Assembly (NCBI RefSeq): GCF_026013605.1
Contig: NZ_JAPDPJ010000042.1
Location: 1 to 56,692 of the forward strand
Reading direction: 5' to 3'
Source of the DNA: Plebeiibacterium sediminum
GTDB taxonomy: Bacteria > Bacteroidota > Bacteroidia > Bacteroidales > Marinilabiliaceae
DNA length: 56,692 nucleotides
The notes below the pieces were generated by a model. It had not been told where the DNA came from. It saw only the letters and a list, made by a program, of their open reading frames with translations, and searched no databases. This document shows positions 8,003 to 17,641 of the stretch, piece after piece. Position 1 is the first letter of the stretch, and each line of letters opens with the position of its first letter. The position numbers and the translations under genes are program-made.

Positions 8003-8449
8003 ATGACTAAAATCAATTTCTCAGACGAATATTTTATGCGACAAGCACTTAACGAGGCCCAAATCGCATTTCAAAAAGATGAAATACCGGTAGGCGCTGT
8101 GGTTGTCTGCAACAAACAAATCATTTCCAGAGCACATAATCTTACCGAAACATTAAACGACGTTACAGCTCATGCGGAAATGCTTGCCATAACAGCTGCT
8201 GCTGAATTTCTTGGTGGAAAATATTTAAATGAATGTACTCTATATGTAACATTGGAGCCTTGTACGATGTGCGCAGGAGCGCTAAGCTGGTCTCAAATAG
8301 GAAATATTACCTTTGGGGCTTCCGACGATAAAAGAGGTTTTTTACGACACACACCCCCCATCATACACCCCAAAACAATAATAAAAAAGGGTATTTTAGA
8401 GCTAGAGTGTTCAGATATTGTCAAAAACTTCTTTAAAAACAAAAGATAA
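8003..8449 (+). CDS. tadA: tRNA-specific adenosine deaminase
   Basis: A 148-residue zinc deaminase that converts A34 to inosine in tRNA-Arg(ACG). The zinc site is complete: 'HAE' (His57, Glu59 as proton shuttle) and 'PCTMC' (Cys87, Cys90). Length and the 'EIPVGAVVV' N-terminal strand fit TadA better than guanine or cytosine deaminases, although related nucleoside deaminases share these motifs. It begins a plus-strand pair with the AlkD-like gene 38 nt downstream. Confidence 0.88.
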   Translation: MTKINFSDEYFMRQALNEAQIAFQKDEIPVGAVVVCNKQIISRAHNLTETLNDVTAHAEMLAITAAAEFLGGKYLNECTLYVTLEPCTMCAGALSWSQIGNITFGASDDKRGFLRHTPPIIHPKTIIKKGILELECSDIVKNFFKNKR

Positions 8450-8487
8450 ATTTTTTACAAATTTTATTTTTTATTATTTTTACAGGT

Positions 8488-9162
8488 ATGAATTTTGAAA
8501 ATATTTATACTGAGCTTAAGAATTGTGGCACCTCTGAGAATGTAAAAACATACAAAAGCCAAGGTGCTAAAGGCGAGCTATTTGGCGTTAGCATTAACGA
8601 AATTAACCGAATAAAAACGGAAATACTTTCAGCTAAGCCAAATGAAACAACGAACCATCAGCTTGCATTAGATCTTTGGAAAACACGAAATGTTGACGCC
8701 AGAATATTAGCATGTATGATCGCTGATCCCCAGAAAACAACAAGAAACCTGGCAAACAAATGGGTTTCAGTAATTAATTATTACTTAATTGCTGATCATC
8801 TGGCAAATTTGGTGGCACAAACACGTTTTGGACAAGACATTATGTATTTATGGATCCAGTCTCCTGACGAGTATGTTAAACGTACCGGTTTTATGATTCT
8901 GAATTTCCTTGCTAAAAATGATGATTCAAAAAGTGACTTATTTTTCAAGGCCTTCTTGCAAAAAATCAAACAGGAAATACAATTTTCGAACAACTGGGCC
9001 AAAGAAGCCATGTATGAATGTTTAATTTCAATAGCCTCAAAAGATAAAGCCTTAAAAGAAGAAGTATTAAATGGCATTGAAAACATTGGCAACATAGACC
9101 TCAATTTTGGAAATGAAACCATTAAAACTATAAATATTATAGAACAAATTAAAAATATATAA
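8488..9162 (+). CDS. DNA alkylation repair protein (AlkC/AlkD-like HEAT repeats)
   Basis: A 224-residue all-helical protein of the AlkD-like family. The N-terminal 'SQGAKGELFGVSINEINRI' resembles the conserved FGV region of these proteins. It is followed by HEAT-type helices such as 'LALDLWKTRNVDARILACMI' and 'YVKRTGFMILNFLAK'. AlkD glycosylases remove bulky or cationic N3- and N7-alkylpurines without flipping the base. The 'W' and 'D' residues of the AlkD cleft are suggested by 'LWKTRNVDAR' and 'DLANKW'-like segments, but I cannot place them with certainty, so a related family without glycosylase activity is possible. It probably shares transcription with tadA and ends at a strong terminator. 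Confidence 0.75.
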   Translation: MNFENIYTELKNCGTSENVKTYKSQGAKGELFGVSINEINRIKTEILSAKPNETTNHQLALDLWKTRNVDARILACMIADPQKTTRNLANKWVSVINYYLIADHLANLVAQTRFGQDIMYLWIQSPDEYVKRTGFMILNFLAKNDDSKSDLFFKAFLQKIKQEIQFSNNWAKEAMYECLISIASKDKALKEEVLNGIENIGNIDLNFGNETIKTINIIEQIKNI

Positions 9163-9205
9163 ACCTACTCTATAGAGAAGATTTATTTACCACACACATT
9201 AATTG

Positions 9206-9254
9206 AGCAGTCTGAAGATATTTTTTTTTACAAGATATTTTCAGACTGCTTTTT
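9206..9254 (+). terminator. Terminator after the alkylation repair gene
   Basis: An 11-bp stem (9206-9216 AGCAGTCTGAA with 9240-9250) encloses a T-rich loop and is followed by TTTTATTTATT. Confidence 0.88.
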
Positions 9255-9259
9255 ATTTA

Positions 9260-9291
9260 TTGGACGATTTGCAAATATCCTCTTATCTTTG
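9260..9291 (+). promoter_or_regulatory. Promoter of the DEAD-box helicase gene
   Basis: TTG (9260-9262), 21 nt, TATCTTTG (9284-9291, exact TAnnTTTG). Transcription would start near 9297. This rules out start codons upstream and supports TTG at 9317. Confidence 0.75.
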
Positions 9292-9316
9292 CCCCAAACA
9301 ATTAAAACATACTATT

Positions 9317-10648
9317 TTGAAGTTCTCGGATCTTAATTTAAATACGCCATTACTAAATGCCATCACCGATATGGGGCTTACAGATACAACCCCAATACAG
9401 GAGGAAGTATATCCCGTAGCTATGTCGGGACGTGATGTTGTTGGTATTGCACAAACCGGTACAGGGAAAACCATTTCATACATATTACCACTCTTACGAA
9501 ATTTAAAATTCAGTAAACAAAAACATCCACGGGTATTAGTACTGGTTCCAACAAGAGAACTTGTTGAGCAGGTAGCTGGTGAATTTACAAAGCTTACTGA
9601 ATATATGAATGTAAGAATTGCAGGCGTATACGGAGGCACTAACATAAACACTCAGAAGCAAACAGTATATGATGGGTTAGATGTATTGGTGGCAACTCCC
9701 GGAAGACTGATTGATTTAACTCTTACAGGAACACTTAGGTTAAAATCTATTCAAAAGCTGGTTATCGATGAAGTTGACGAAATGCTAAATCTGGGTTTTA
9801 AGCCTCAATTAGAAAGAATTATTGACTTACTACCGGAAAAAAGACAAAACCTGATGTTTTCTGCTACTTTAAATTTTGATGTAGAAGAACTGATTAAGCA
9901 CTTTTTCTACAATCCAATTAAAGTAGAGGTTGCTCCTGCCGGAAAACCTGTTGATAAAATTTTTCAATCAGGCTACAAGGCCCCAAACTTCTATACCAAA
10001 ATCAACCTGCTTCTCTACCTCTTAGATATTAATCATGGTATGGATAAAGTTTTACTGTTTGTAAAAAGCAGAGCTGTGGCAGATATTCTATACAACAATC
10101 TGGAAGAAATATTTGAAGAAGAAGTAGGTGTTATTCACTCTAATAAATCTCAGAATTTCAGGTTTAGAATGGTAAACGAATTCACTGAAGGAAACTTAAG
10201 AATACTGATAGCCACAGACTTAATTGCCCGAGGACTTGATATTTCAAATGTTACTCACGTTATTAATTTTGATTTACCGGAAGAAGCTGAAGCCTACATC
10301 CACCGTATTGGTAGAACAGGTAGAGCTGAAGCAGAAGGTAATGCCATTGCATTTATTACAGAACAGGAAACAGAAATGTGGCATAAAATTGAGAAGTTAA
10401 TGGGCGTTAAAGTTGACATTGAAGATCTTCCTAAAGATGTGGAGATATCAGAACTTCAAATCGACAGCGAAGCTCCTGAAATCGCAGGCAAGACCTTAAT
10501 CAAAACGCCTAAGATCAAAGCGACCCAAGGTGCTGCTTTTCATGAAAAGAAAGAAAAAAACAAAAAGGTTAATCTGGGAGGATCATACCGCAGAGAACTT
10601 GCAGCTAAATACAAAAAGCCTAAAACAAGAGGACAAAAACGCAAATAA
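9317..10648 (+). CDS. DEAD-box ATP-dependent RNA helicase
   Basis: A 443-residue RNA helicase that unwinds short RNA duplexes with ATP. It has the Q motif ('KFSDLNLNTPL ... TPIQEEVYP'), Walker A 'AQTGTGKT', 'PTRELVEQ', motif II as DEVD and not DEAD, 'SAT', and the C-terminal 'ATDLIARGLD' and 'HRIGRTGRAE'. A basic tail after about residue 395 is typical of Bacteroidota relatives of RhlE/DbpA. I chose TTG 9317: the frame extends upstream, but earlier starts lie inside the preceding terminator and upstream of the predicted transcription start. The protein then begins M-KFSDLNLN, as family members do. Specific substrate (ribosome assembly or mRNA decay) is unknown. Confidence 0.92.
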   Translation: MKFSDLNLNTPLLNAITDMGLTDTTPIQEEVYPVAMSGRDVVGIAQTGTGKTISYILPLLRNLKFSKQKHPRVLVLVPTRELVEQVAGEFTKLTEYMNVRIAGVYGGTNINTQKQTVYDGLDVLVATPGRLIDLTLTGTLRLKSIQKLVIDEVDEMLNLGFKPQLERIIDLLPEKRQNLMFSATLNFDVEELIKHFFYNPIKVEVAPAGKPVDKIFQSGYKAPNFYTKINLLLYLLDINHGMDKVLLFVKSRAVADILYNNLEEIFEEEVGVIHSNKSQNFRFRMVNEFTEGNLRILIATDLIARGLDISNVTHVINFDLPEEAEAYIHRIGRTGRAEAEGNAIAFITEQETEMWHKIEKLMGVKVDIEDLPKDVEISELQIDSEAPEIAGKTLIKTPKIKATQGAAFHEKKEKNKKVNLGGSYRRELAAKYKKPKTRGQKRK

Positions 10649-10758
10649 ACCACAACTCAATCTAACCCTAAAAAGTGTTAATAATAAAGATATCGCAACT
10701 CTTTATAAATTATTATTGTATTTTTCGATAGTACAAGAACAATACTAACAATATCAAC

Positions 10759-13455
10759 ATGAATAGGGAAAGAAAGCGTTTAGAAGATTGTTCAACTCAA
10801 CATATAGAATGGAAAAAATGGGGGCCTTACTTAAGTGAAAGACAATGGGGCACAGTAAGAGAAGATGATGGATCAAATGAAAATCCTTGGCTTTCTTTTA
10901 CCCATGACCAATCCAGATCAAGGGCATATCGCTACGGGGAAGATGGAATTGCAGGAATTAGTGACGACAAACAACACTTATGTTTTGCCTTATCTCTTTG
11001 GAACAAAAAGGATAAAATTTTAAAGGAACGATTATTTGGACTATCAGGTCCTAAGGGGAATCATGGAGAGGACGTTAAGGAATACTATTTTTACCTTGAC
11101 TCTACTCCTACGCACTCATACATGAAATATTTGTATAAGTATCCTTTAAACGAATACCCTTATCTTGATCTCGTTGAAACAAATGCAGCTCGTTCAAAAA
11201 ACGACTTTGAATACGAATTATTAGATACCGAAGCATTTAAAAACAATAATTATCTGGATGTTTTTGTTGAATACGCAAAAAAAGATATCAATAACATCCT
11301 TATAAAGATAACGGCTCATAACAGATCCAATGAAGATACAAGTGTTGTTCTTTTACCAACATTTTGGTTTAGAAACACATGGTGGAATTACAACACTACA
11401 GAACCCATCATCAGATTATTAGATGATAATTCTGTAATTGCTACTTCTGATTCATTAGGAGATTACGTGCTTAGTTCTGAACTTTCTCCTTTGTGGTTAT
11501 TTACTAACAACGAAACTAACCATCAACGCATCCATAATATACCCAATCATACACCCTATGTAAAAGATGCTTTTAACGAGTTTATAGTAAATCACAAAAG
11601 TGAAGTTATAAATCCGGAACATCAGGGCACAAAAGCGGGCGCTATGTTTGATGTATGCATCCCTGCAGGAGGCAAAGTTGAATTAAGACTATCGCTTAAA
11701 GCCACTAACAAACCAAAACATGACTTTTCATCCTTTGAGAAAAACCTTGAGATAAAAAAAACAGAGGCTGATGAATTTTACAACGATATATATCCACCTC
11801 ATTGCAAGGAAGATGAAAAAAGAGTTATCAGGCAAGCTTTAGCCGGAATGCTTTGGAGTAAACAATATTATGAATTAGATATTTCGGAATGGCTTAACGA
11901 ATACAAGGGCGGACCAAGAAGCTCCCTTAGAAATCACGATTGGGAACACTTAAAAAACAAGCATATTATTAGCATGCCCGACAAGTGGGAATATCCGTGG
12001 TATGCGGTGTGGGATTTAGCATTCCATACTATTCCATTAACCATGGTGGATCCATGTTTTGCCAAGGATCAGTTAACTCTTTTTCTTGGCAAAAGATATC
12101 AACATCCCAACGGCCAGATTCCTGCCTACGAATGGAGTTTTAACGATGTTAATCCTCCCGTACATGCTTATGCTGTTATAACTCTTTACAAAAACCTGAA
12201 GCAAATGCTTAATGTAACAGATAAAGAGTTTTTAAAAACTTGCTTTGACGGATTAGACAGAAATTTCCAATGGTGGATCAATCACAAAGACCCAACTTCA
12301 AAAAATGCATTTCAAGCTGGATTTTTAGGATTAGATAACATTGGTGTGTTCGACAGGAGTCATTCATTACCTACAGGAGGTCATATTGAGCAATCTGACG
12401 GTAATGCATGGATGGCACTTTACGCACAAAATATGCTTGAGATATGCTTAGAATTAATTACTCAAGGATATTCTGAGTATAAAGATAAAGCGGTTGATTA
12501 CTATAACCACTTTCTTGAGATAGCGTCTGCTATGGATAAAATTGGTGAGAACGAAGATGAAATGTGGGATGAAGAAGATCAGTTCTTTTACGATGTATTA
12601 AGATTCCCTGATGGAAGTGCGACCCGACTTAAAGTTCGTTCTTTGGTTGGATTATTACCCATGTGTGCCGTAACAGTTCTTGAACCCGAACATTTGAAAC
12701 TACTTCCTGGCTTTGCCAAAACATACCAATATATGGTTACAAGAACGAAGCGATTGTCGAAAACAATTGCAAGTCCTATGATTGTTGGTAAAAACAAACG
12801 CAGGTTGCTGGGTATTTTAAACGAAGAAAAACTAAGGGCTGTTTTAAAAATAATGCTCGATGAAAATGAATTTCTTAGTCCCTACGGCATTCGTTCACTT
12901 TCAAAGTACCACGAAGAAAATCCTTATGTTTTTAAATGGAACGAAGAAGAGTTTACGGTAAAATACATTCCTGGAGAATCGGACAGTCTTATGTTTGGTG
13001 GCAACTCAAACTGGAGAGGTCCTATTTGGTTCCCGGCCAATACGGTTATTATTCGTTCGCTCTATCAGCAATATGCTTTTTATGGTGATGATTTTAAAAT
13101 TGAATGCCCCACAGGATCAGGAAACATGATGACTTTAATTGAGGTTGCCCTTGAAATTATCAAAAGACTGGAAAAAATATTCTTAAAAGATGAGAATAAC
13201 TACCGACCAGTTTATGGATGGTATAAAGAATTTCAGGAAGATCCTAATTGGGAAAACAACCTCTTATTTTACGAGTATTTTCATGGAGACAATGGTGCCG
13301 GAATTGGAGCAAGCCATCAAACCGGTTGGACTGGCATGATTGCCTACCTAATGGTTATGTTCAGGACCTACAACTTTAATCAGTTAATGAATAAAGCACA
13401 CTGGGACAAAGACACCCAGATTAATAAAGAAGAAGAGGATAAAATTGACGAATAA
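10759..13455 (+). CDS. GH63-type glucosidase (clan GH-G)
   Basis: A large cytosolic (no signal peptide) glycosidase of 898 residues. Its N-terminal sugar-binding region ('WGPYLSERQWGTVREDDG') is shared by bacterial proteins annotated as mannosyl-oligosaccharide glucosidase/GH63. The C-terminal (alpha/alpha)6 barrel holds 'WDLAFHTIPL' (Asp419) and 'SDGNAWMALY', whose Asp547 is the likely general acid. 'FYEYFHGDNG' holds Glu839, the likely base. GH63 enzymes invert alpha-glucosides such as kojibiose, trehalose-like sugars or glucosylglycerate; the natural substrate here is not determinable. It lies alone, 110 nt after the helicase, and ends at a bidirectional terminator. Function is inferred from the family only. 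Confidence 0.85.
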   Translation: MNRERKRLEDCSTQHIEWKKWGPYLSERQWGTVREDDGSNENPWLSFTHDQSRSRAYRYGEDGIAGISDDKQHLCFALSLWNKKDKILKERLFGLSGPKGNHGEDVKEYYFYLDSTPTHSYMKYLYKYPLNEYPYLDLVETNAARSKNDFEYELLDTEAFKNNNYLDVFVEYAKKDINNILIKITAHNRSNEDTSVVLLPTFWFRNTWWNYNTTEPIIRLLDDNSVIATSDSLGDYVLSSELSPLWLFTNNETNHQRIHNIPNHTPYVKDAFNEFIVNHKSEVINPEHQGTKAGAMFDVCIPAGGKVELRLSLKATNKPKHDFSSFEKNLEIKKTEADEFYNDIYPPHCKEDEKRVIRQALAGMLWSKQYYELDISEWLNEYKGGPRSSLRNHDWEHLKNKHIISMPDKWEYPWYAVWDLAFHTIPLTMVDPCFAKDQLTLFLGKRYQHPNGQIPAYEWSFNDVNPPVHAYAVITLYKNLKQMLNVTDKEFLKTCFDGLDRNFQWWINHKDPTSKNAFQAGFLGLDNIGVFDRSHSLPTGGHIEQSDGNAWMALYAQNMLEICLELITQGYSEYKDKAVDYYNHFLEIASAMDKIGENEDEMWDEEDQFFYDVLRFPDGSATRLKVRSLVGLLPMCAVTVLEPEHLKLLPGFAKTYQYMVTRTKRLSKTIASPMIVGKNKRRLLGILNEEKLRAVLKIMLDENEFLSPYGIRSLSKYHEENPYVFKWNEEEFTVKYIPGESDSLMFGGNSNWRGPIWFPANTVIIRSLYQQYAFYGDDFKIECPTGSGNMMTLIEVALEIIKRLEKIFLKDENNYRPVYGWYKEFQEDPNWENNLLFYEYFHGDNGAGIGASHQTGWTGMIAYLMVMFRTYNFNQLMNKAHWDKDTQINKEEEDKIDE

Positions 13456-13456
13456 T

Positions 13457-13497
13457 AAAGAAGGGAGTTGATACATTAAGTTTCAGCTCCCTTCTTT
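13457..13497. terminator. Bidirectional terminator between the glucosidase and MFS genes
   Basis: AAAGAAGGGAG (13457-13467) pairs perfectly with CTCCCTTCTTT (13487-13497). The A-rich left end and T-rich right end allow use in both directions. Confidence 0.85.
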
Positions 13498-13513
13498 ATG
13501 TGCTATCCTTATG

Positions 13514-14737
13514 CTAAGCTTTTAATTCCTGCTTTTTATATTGTTTCATTACTATTACGTATAATAAATTGCCTATCGCAGTACATAAAAACATACCAAC
13601 ACCAATAGGAATTAAATCATCCGTATGAAAAAGCGCAATTAAACTACCTATTATAAACGACAAGATAAAACGCATAATTCCTATCGTAGCATTTGCTGAA
13701 CCTGCAACATTGGGATTATGATTCAATATCACTGCACTTCCATTTCCAAATATCAACCCTAAACTACCTATGAATATAACAATACCAATAAATACCATAA
13801 CAAACGATGGGTTACCCATCATCACTGTAATCAAAAGCAGAATACCAGCAAATAATTGCAACAACAAACCCACCCTTAAAATATACATGGGCTTATATTT
13901 CTTAAGCAATTGCGTATTCAATAAAGACAATAAAATATTTAACACCACATTTGCACCAAATACAATTGGGAATTGAGCTACACTAATTTCGAAATACTTA
14001 ATATAGATAAACGAAGCTGCTGTAAGAAAAATATACATTCCCGACATAGAAAAACTCACGGCGAACAATGTAAGTACTGATGGCTTATGAGAAAAGAACA
14101 CTTTATACTTTCCAAACAACTGTTCTACAGAAAGCTTTCTTGTGATCATCTTTTTATCCCTTGATTCCGGAATAAGAATTAAAAAAGCCACAAAAAGTAA
14201 AACTGCAAATACAAATAGAAAGTAAAAAACCCCCTGCCAACCTTTCCAATCAATTAAAAACTTACCAATAACCGGAGCAAACAGCGGTGCCAACATCATC
14301 ATCATACTAACTATGGTCAGTAATTTTGCTACTTGCTTCCCGGAAAACCAATCCCTGATAAAAACATTGGCAGTTACTGTTGCAAAACCACCTCCAAACG
14401 CCTGTAAAACTCTTAATGCAATTATCTCTTCTACATTACTGCAATAAGGAATAATAATAGACGCAAGGGCATACAAAGTTACTCCTGTTAATGCAACAGG
14501 CTTTCTGCCAAAAGAATCTGACAATGGACCTCCAATAAAATTACCAATAGCGAAACCCAGGAAATATGCAGTAATTGTTAACTCAACAATACTTATGGAT
14601 ACACCAAAAAATTCGGACATAACAGGCATTGCAGCCAAATAGGAATCAATTGCAAACGGAGATAGCGTAACCAAACCAGCCAACATTACCGTGATTACAG
14701 GAAGAACTTTTGTATTTACATTTTTTATTAATGCCAT
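13514..14737 (-). CDS. MFS efflux transporter, Bcr/CflA family
   Basis: A 407-residue inner-membrane protein with about 12 hydrophobic segments. The start 'LVTLSPFAIDSYLAAMPVM' and the loop 2-3 motif 'GPLSDSFGRKPVAL' are typical of Bcr/CflA drug:H+ antiporters (bicyclomycin, chloramphenicol, sulphonamide export in relatives). 'RVLQAFGGGFATVTANVFIRDWF' is the fourth/fifth helix signature of that subfamily. The substrate is unknown, and metabolite export is possible. The gene is monocistronic and shares its terminator with the glucosidase gene. A 430-nt region separates it from hrpB on the same strand. Confidence 0.88.
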   Translation of the reverse strand: MALIKNVNTKVLPVITVMLAGLVTLSPFAIDSYLAAMPVMSEFFGVSISIVELTITAYFLGFAIGNFIGGPLSDSFGRKPVALTGVTLYALASIIIPYCSNVEEIIALRVLQAFGGGFATVTANVFIRDWFSGKQVAKLLTIVSMMMMLAPLFAPVIGKFLIDWKGWQGVFYFLFVFAVLLFVAFLILIPESRDKKMITRKLSVEQLFGKYKVFFSHKPSVLTLFAVSFSMSGMYIFLTAASFIYIKYFEISVAQFPIVFGANVVLNILLSLLNTQLLKKYKPMYILRVGLLLQLFAGILLLITVMMGNPSFVMVFIGIVIFIGSLGLIFGNGSAVILNHNPNVAGSANATIGIMRFILSFIIGSLIALFHTDDLIPIGVGMFLCTAIGNLLYVIVMKQYKKQELKA

Positions 14738-14853
14738 AAAATATCTTTCAAAACTTAATAGACCAACAACTCAAATCTTCTATTAGTTCACAAAGATAAA
14801 AATACATTAACACCTCAGAAATCCATATAGTAACTAACATTTAAGCACTTATA

Positions 14854-14946
14854 TTACAACACATCAATATACGAAATACCGGTTCGTTCATCGAGCAATT
14901 CATTCCAAACATCTATTACCAAACTACTACAACCGGGCAGTAGCAT
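14854..14946 (-). CDS. Possible 30-residue small protein or gene remnant
   Basis: An ATG-started frame encodes MLLPGCSSLVIDVWNELLDE and ten more residues ending 'YIDVL'. The composition looks protein-like (buried hydrophobics, acidic helix), and the frame is open for about 60 nt further upstream. No family is recognised. It may be a decayed gene's last exon-like fragment or chance. Confidence 0.2.
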   Translation of the reverse strand: MLLPGCSSLVIDVWNELLDERTGISYIDVL

Positions 14947-15101
14947 TGCTTTAAAAACAAAAGAAATCTGAAATAAACATGTAAATTTGATTATCAAAAA
15001 TATCACCCGAGAGGATGATTAAATTAATTTGTGAGTTCCGAATGGCCGATGTAATAATTAGAGTTTATAAAAACTCCCCAATAATGTTAGGTCCATAGAA
15101 G

Positions 15102-15131
15102 AGGAGATGACAGAAGCAGTAGCCATCTCCT
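15102..15131 (-). terminator. Possible weak terminator after hrpB
   Basis: AGGAGATG (15102-15109) pairs with CATCTCCT (15124-15131). On the minus strand it is followed by CTTCTATG, with no real U tract, so it may instead protect the mRNA 3' end. Confidence 0.4.
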
Positions 15132-15169
15132 AATTTATATTAAATGAATCATTTATGACTGCAACACTA

Positions 15170-17641
15170 TTATTTTCTATTTGGTTTTTCATTTAATGGA
15201 TCATCAGGCCATTTATGTTTTGGATACCTGGCTTTAAGCTCTTTCTTCACCTCAAAATATGCATTACTCCAAAAACTTCGTAAATCACCAGTAATTTGCA
15301 CAGGTTTAAAACCCGGCGAAAGAAGATGCATCAACAAGCTAACCTTCCCTTTATTAACAGTTGGAGTATCCTGCCAACCAAATATTTCTTGCAACCTAAC
15401 AGGCAAAACAGGAACTTCACCATTTGCATGATATTGAATCTTAATTTTTGAACCCGTTGGAACTTCAATTTTTTCCGGAGCCAACTCTTCAAGCAATTGT
15501 TGCTTTTCAAAACTCAGATGATGTTGCAACACCTCTTTCAGATTAATCTTTTTTAAGTCCTCTGGCTTTTTTACTGAATTAAAGTACGGACTTAACCATT
15601 CTTCATTACTCTCCAACAAAGCAGAAGTACTAACATCAGGCCAATCCTCATCCGTATTCCATTTCCGCAAACTCAATACTCTATTTTGCCATTGAATAAC
15701 TTCTTTATCCCAATTCAGTAAATTTTCACCTTCTTTACTTACGGCACTTGAAATAGCTTTTATCTTCAACGCTTCATCATAATACTGCAATGGTTTTGAT
15801 TGCAGAATAATATGTCCGACACACAAATTACGAACCGCTGAAAAACCACCTCGTTTTGTATCCCATTCCACCTGATCTTTTTCTTTTACCATTGGAGCTA
15901 AATCTCTGGGGTTTAAAGCCGATGCAGTAAATATTTTACCAACAGAATCCCGCATATTAACATGAGCCACAGCCAGCCATGCCTCATGAGCCAAATCATC
16001 TTTATGACCCGCTGCCGTAATAGCTCCATTAGCCATTTTAAACTGAGCATTATTACCTGGTTTTGCATGTGCAATTCGTTCCGGATAAGCATAAACCAAC
16101 AATAAGCCTGTTTCGTATGGATCAACATTACTATTATCAATCTCCACATTCAACATTTTACGATATTGCCCGGCAACTTTTTCTATTCTGCTTAATATTT
16201 TATTTCCAATTAATCCTTTTCTACTCTTTCTTAAAGCTTCAATTCGTAAATTAATATCAATACCAGCCTCTTTACCCAAGGGATCTCGCTCTTCCAGAAT
16301 AGCTGCAATATCAGTGGCCAATTCAGTCAACCCTTCTTCTTGCGCCATTATTAACATATGAGCAATACGAGGATGGCATGGCAACTGATTGATTGCTTTT
16401 CCATGACTTGTAATTCGTCCATCTTCCAATGCTTCCAGCTGATGTAACAAGTCTGTGGCTTGCGCAATTGCTCCTTTAGGAGGTGGAGTTAACCAAATTA
16501 AATTATTAGGATTAGAAATTCCCCAAACAGCTAAATCTAATACTAAAGATGCCAGATCGGCTTCAATAATTTCCGGAGTCCGATGTTCTCTCAATCTTGA
16601 ATGTGTTGCCTTTGTCCACATTCTATAACATACGCCAGGCGATAATCTACCTGCCCTACCAGCTCTTTGATCTGCCGCATCTTTAGTAATCTCTACCGTT
16701 TCAAGCTTTGATAATGCTGTAGACGGATTAAATCGCATCGTTCGCGACAATCCACAATCCACCACAACCTTTATTCCTTCAATGGTTAAACTTGTTTCCG
16801 CAATAGAGGTTGCCAAAACCACTTTTCGCTTTCCTTCCCTATTGGGCATTATAGCAGCCATTTGTTTCGAAGGAGGCAATTGTCCATACAGCGGATAAAC
16901 TAAAACACCTTTCAAAGTACGCTTTAATATGGTTTCGCACTTTTTTATTTCTCCTTCACCGGGTAAAAACACCAATACATCGCCATCTTCATTTTGAATA
17001 ATCTTTTTAACCAAACGAGCACTCAACTCTGGCAACATCATCAGATCTGTATCGCCGTCATATTTTATTTCAACAGGATACTGTCGTCCTTCGCTCTGAA
17101 CAACTCTTGATTTTAATAATGATGACAACACAGGTAAATTCAAAGTGGCAGACATCACCATCAACCTTAAATCAGGACGTAAAACCTGCTGAGATTCTCT
17201 TGCTAAAGCCAAAGCCACATCGGCAAATAAACTTCGCTCATGAAACTCATCAAAAATTACCAACCCAACATTTTCAATGGCATTATCGCTTTGAAGCATC
17301 CTGGTAAGAATACCTTCTGTAACAACTTCAATTTTAGTTTTATCCGAAACACAATTATCAAAACGAATTCGGTAACCTACTGACTCTCCTACCTTTTCGT
17401 TTAACAACTGCGCCATTCGTAAAGCAATTGTTTTAGCGGCTAATCGTCGGGGTTCCAGCATAATAATTTTCTTGCCTTGCAACCAATCCTCATTCATTAA
17501 AACCAAAGGCAACAATGTACTTTTTCCGGCACCCGCCGGAGCATTAACAATCAAGGTATTTTCCTCCTTCAACACCGCTTTTACCTCATCGAAAATAGCA
17601 ACAACTGGTAAATCAATTTTATATGGATCCAAACTCAACAT
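15170..17641 (-). CDS. hrpB: ATP-dependent helicase HrpB
   Basis: An 823-residue DExH-box helicase close in length to E. coli HrpB (about 810). Walker A is 'NAPAGAGKST', motif II 'DEFHERS', motif III 'SAT' and motif VI 'DQRAGRAGR'. These lie in two RecA domains (about 1-350) followed by a helicase-associated region and the HrpB-specific C-terminus ('LLHLLSPGFKPVQIT'-like, here 'LLMHLLSPGFKPVQITGDL'). HrpB is conserved, but its RNA substrate and role remain poorly defined. The ATG at 17641 follows an exact -7 box by about 24 nt. It is monocistronic. Confidence 0.93.
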   Translation of the reverse strand: MLSLDPYKIDLPVVAIFDEVKAVLKEENTLIVNAPAGAGKSTLLPLVLMNEDWLQGKKIIMLEPRRLAAKTIALRMAQLLNEKVGESVGYRIRFDNCVSDKTKIEVVTEGILTRMLQSDNAIENVGLVIFDEFHERSLFADVALALARESQQVLRPDLRLMVMSATLNLPVLSSLLKSRVVQSEGRQYPVEIKYDGDTDLMMLPELSARLVKKIIQNEDGDVLVFLPGEGEIKKCETILKRTLKGVLVYPLYGQLPPSKQMAAIMPNREGKRKVVLATSIAETSLTIEGIKVVVDCGLSRTMRFNPSTALSKLETVEITKDAADQRAGRAGRLSPGVCYRMWTKATHSRLREHRTPEIIEADLASLVLDLAVWGISNPNNLIWLTPPPKGAIAQATDLLHQLEALEDGRITSHGKAINQLPCHPRIAHMLIMAQEEGLTELATDIAAILEERDPLGKEAGIDINLRIEALRKSRKGLIGNKILSRIEKVAGQYRKMLNVEIDNSNVDPYETGLLLVYAYPERIAHAKPGNNAQFKMANGAITAAGHKDDLAHEAWLAVAHVNMRDSVGKIFTASALNPRDLAPMVKEKDQVEWDTKRGGFSAVRNLCVGHIILQSKPLQYYDEALKIKAISSAVSKEGENLLNWDKEVIQWQNRVLSLRKWNTDEDWPDVSTSALLESNEEWLSPYFNSVKKPEDLKKINLKEVLQHHLSFEKQQLLEELAPEKIEVPTGSKIKIQYHANGEVPVLPVRLQEIFGWQDTPTVNKGKVSLLMHLLSPGFKPVQITGDLRSFWSNAYFEVKKELKARYPKHKWPDDPLNEKPNRK

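Larger units (their letters stand above)
14738..15169. other. Intergenic region between hrpB and the MFS gene
   Basis: A 432-nt gap. It contains an imperfect hairpin after hrpB (15102-15131), a short GAGTTT/AAACTC-type inverted repeat near 15061-15076 and one small minus-strand frame (14854-14946, listed). Otherwise I see no gene or known element. Confidence 0.6.

Noticed and set aside
9203-9316. N-terminal extension of the DEAD-box helicase
   Set aside because: It lies within a terminator and a promoter and has no family match; the start was moved to TTG 9317.
15913-16149. Open frames inside hrpB and other long genes on the opposite or shifted strand
   Set aside because: They are shadows with unusual composition and no domain, inside well-conserved coding sequence.
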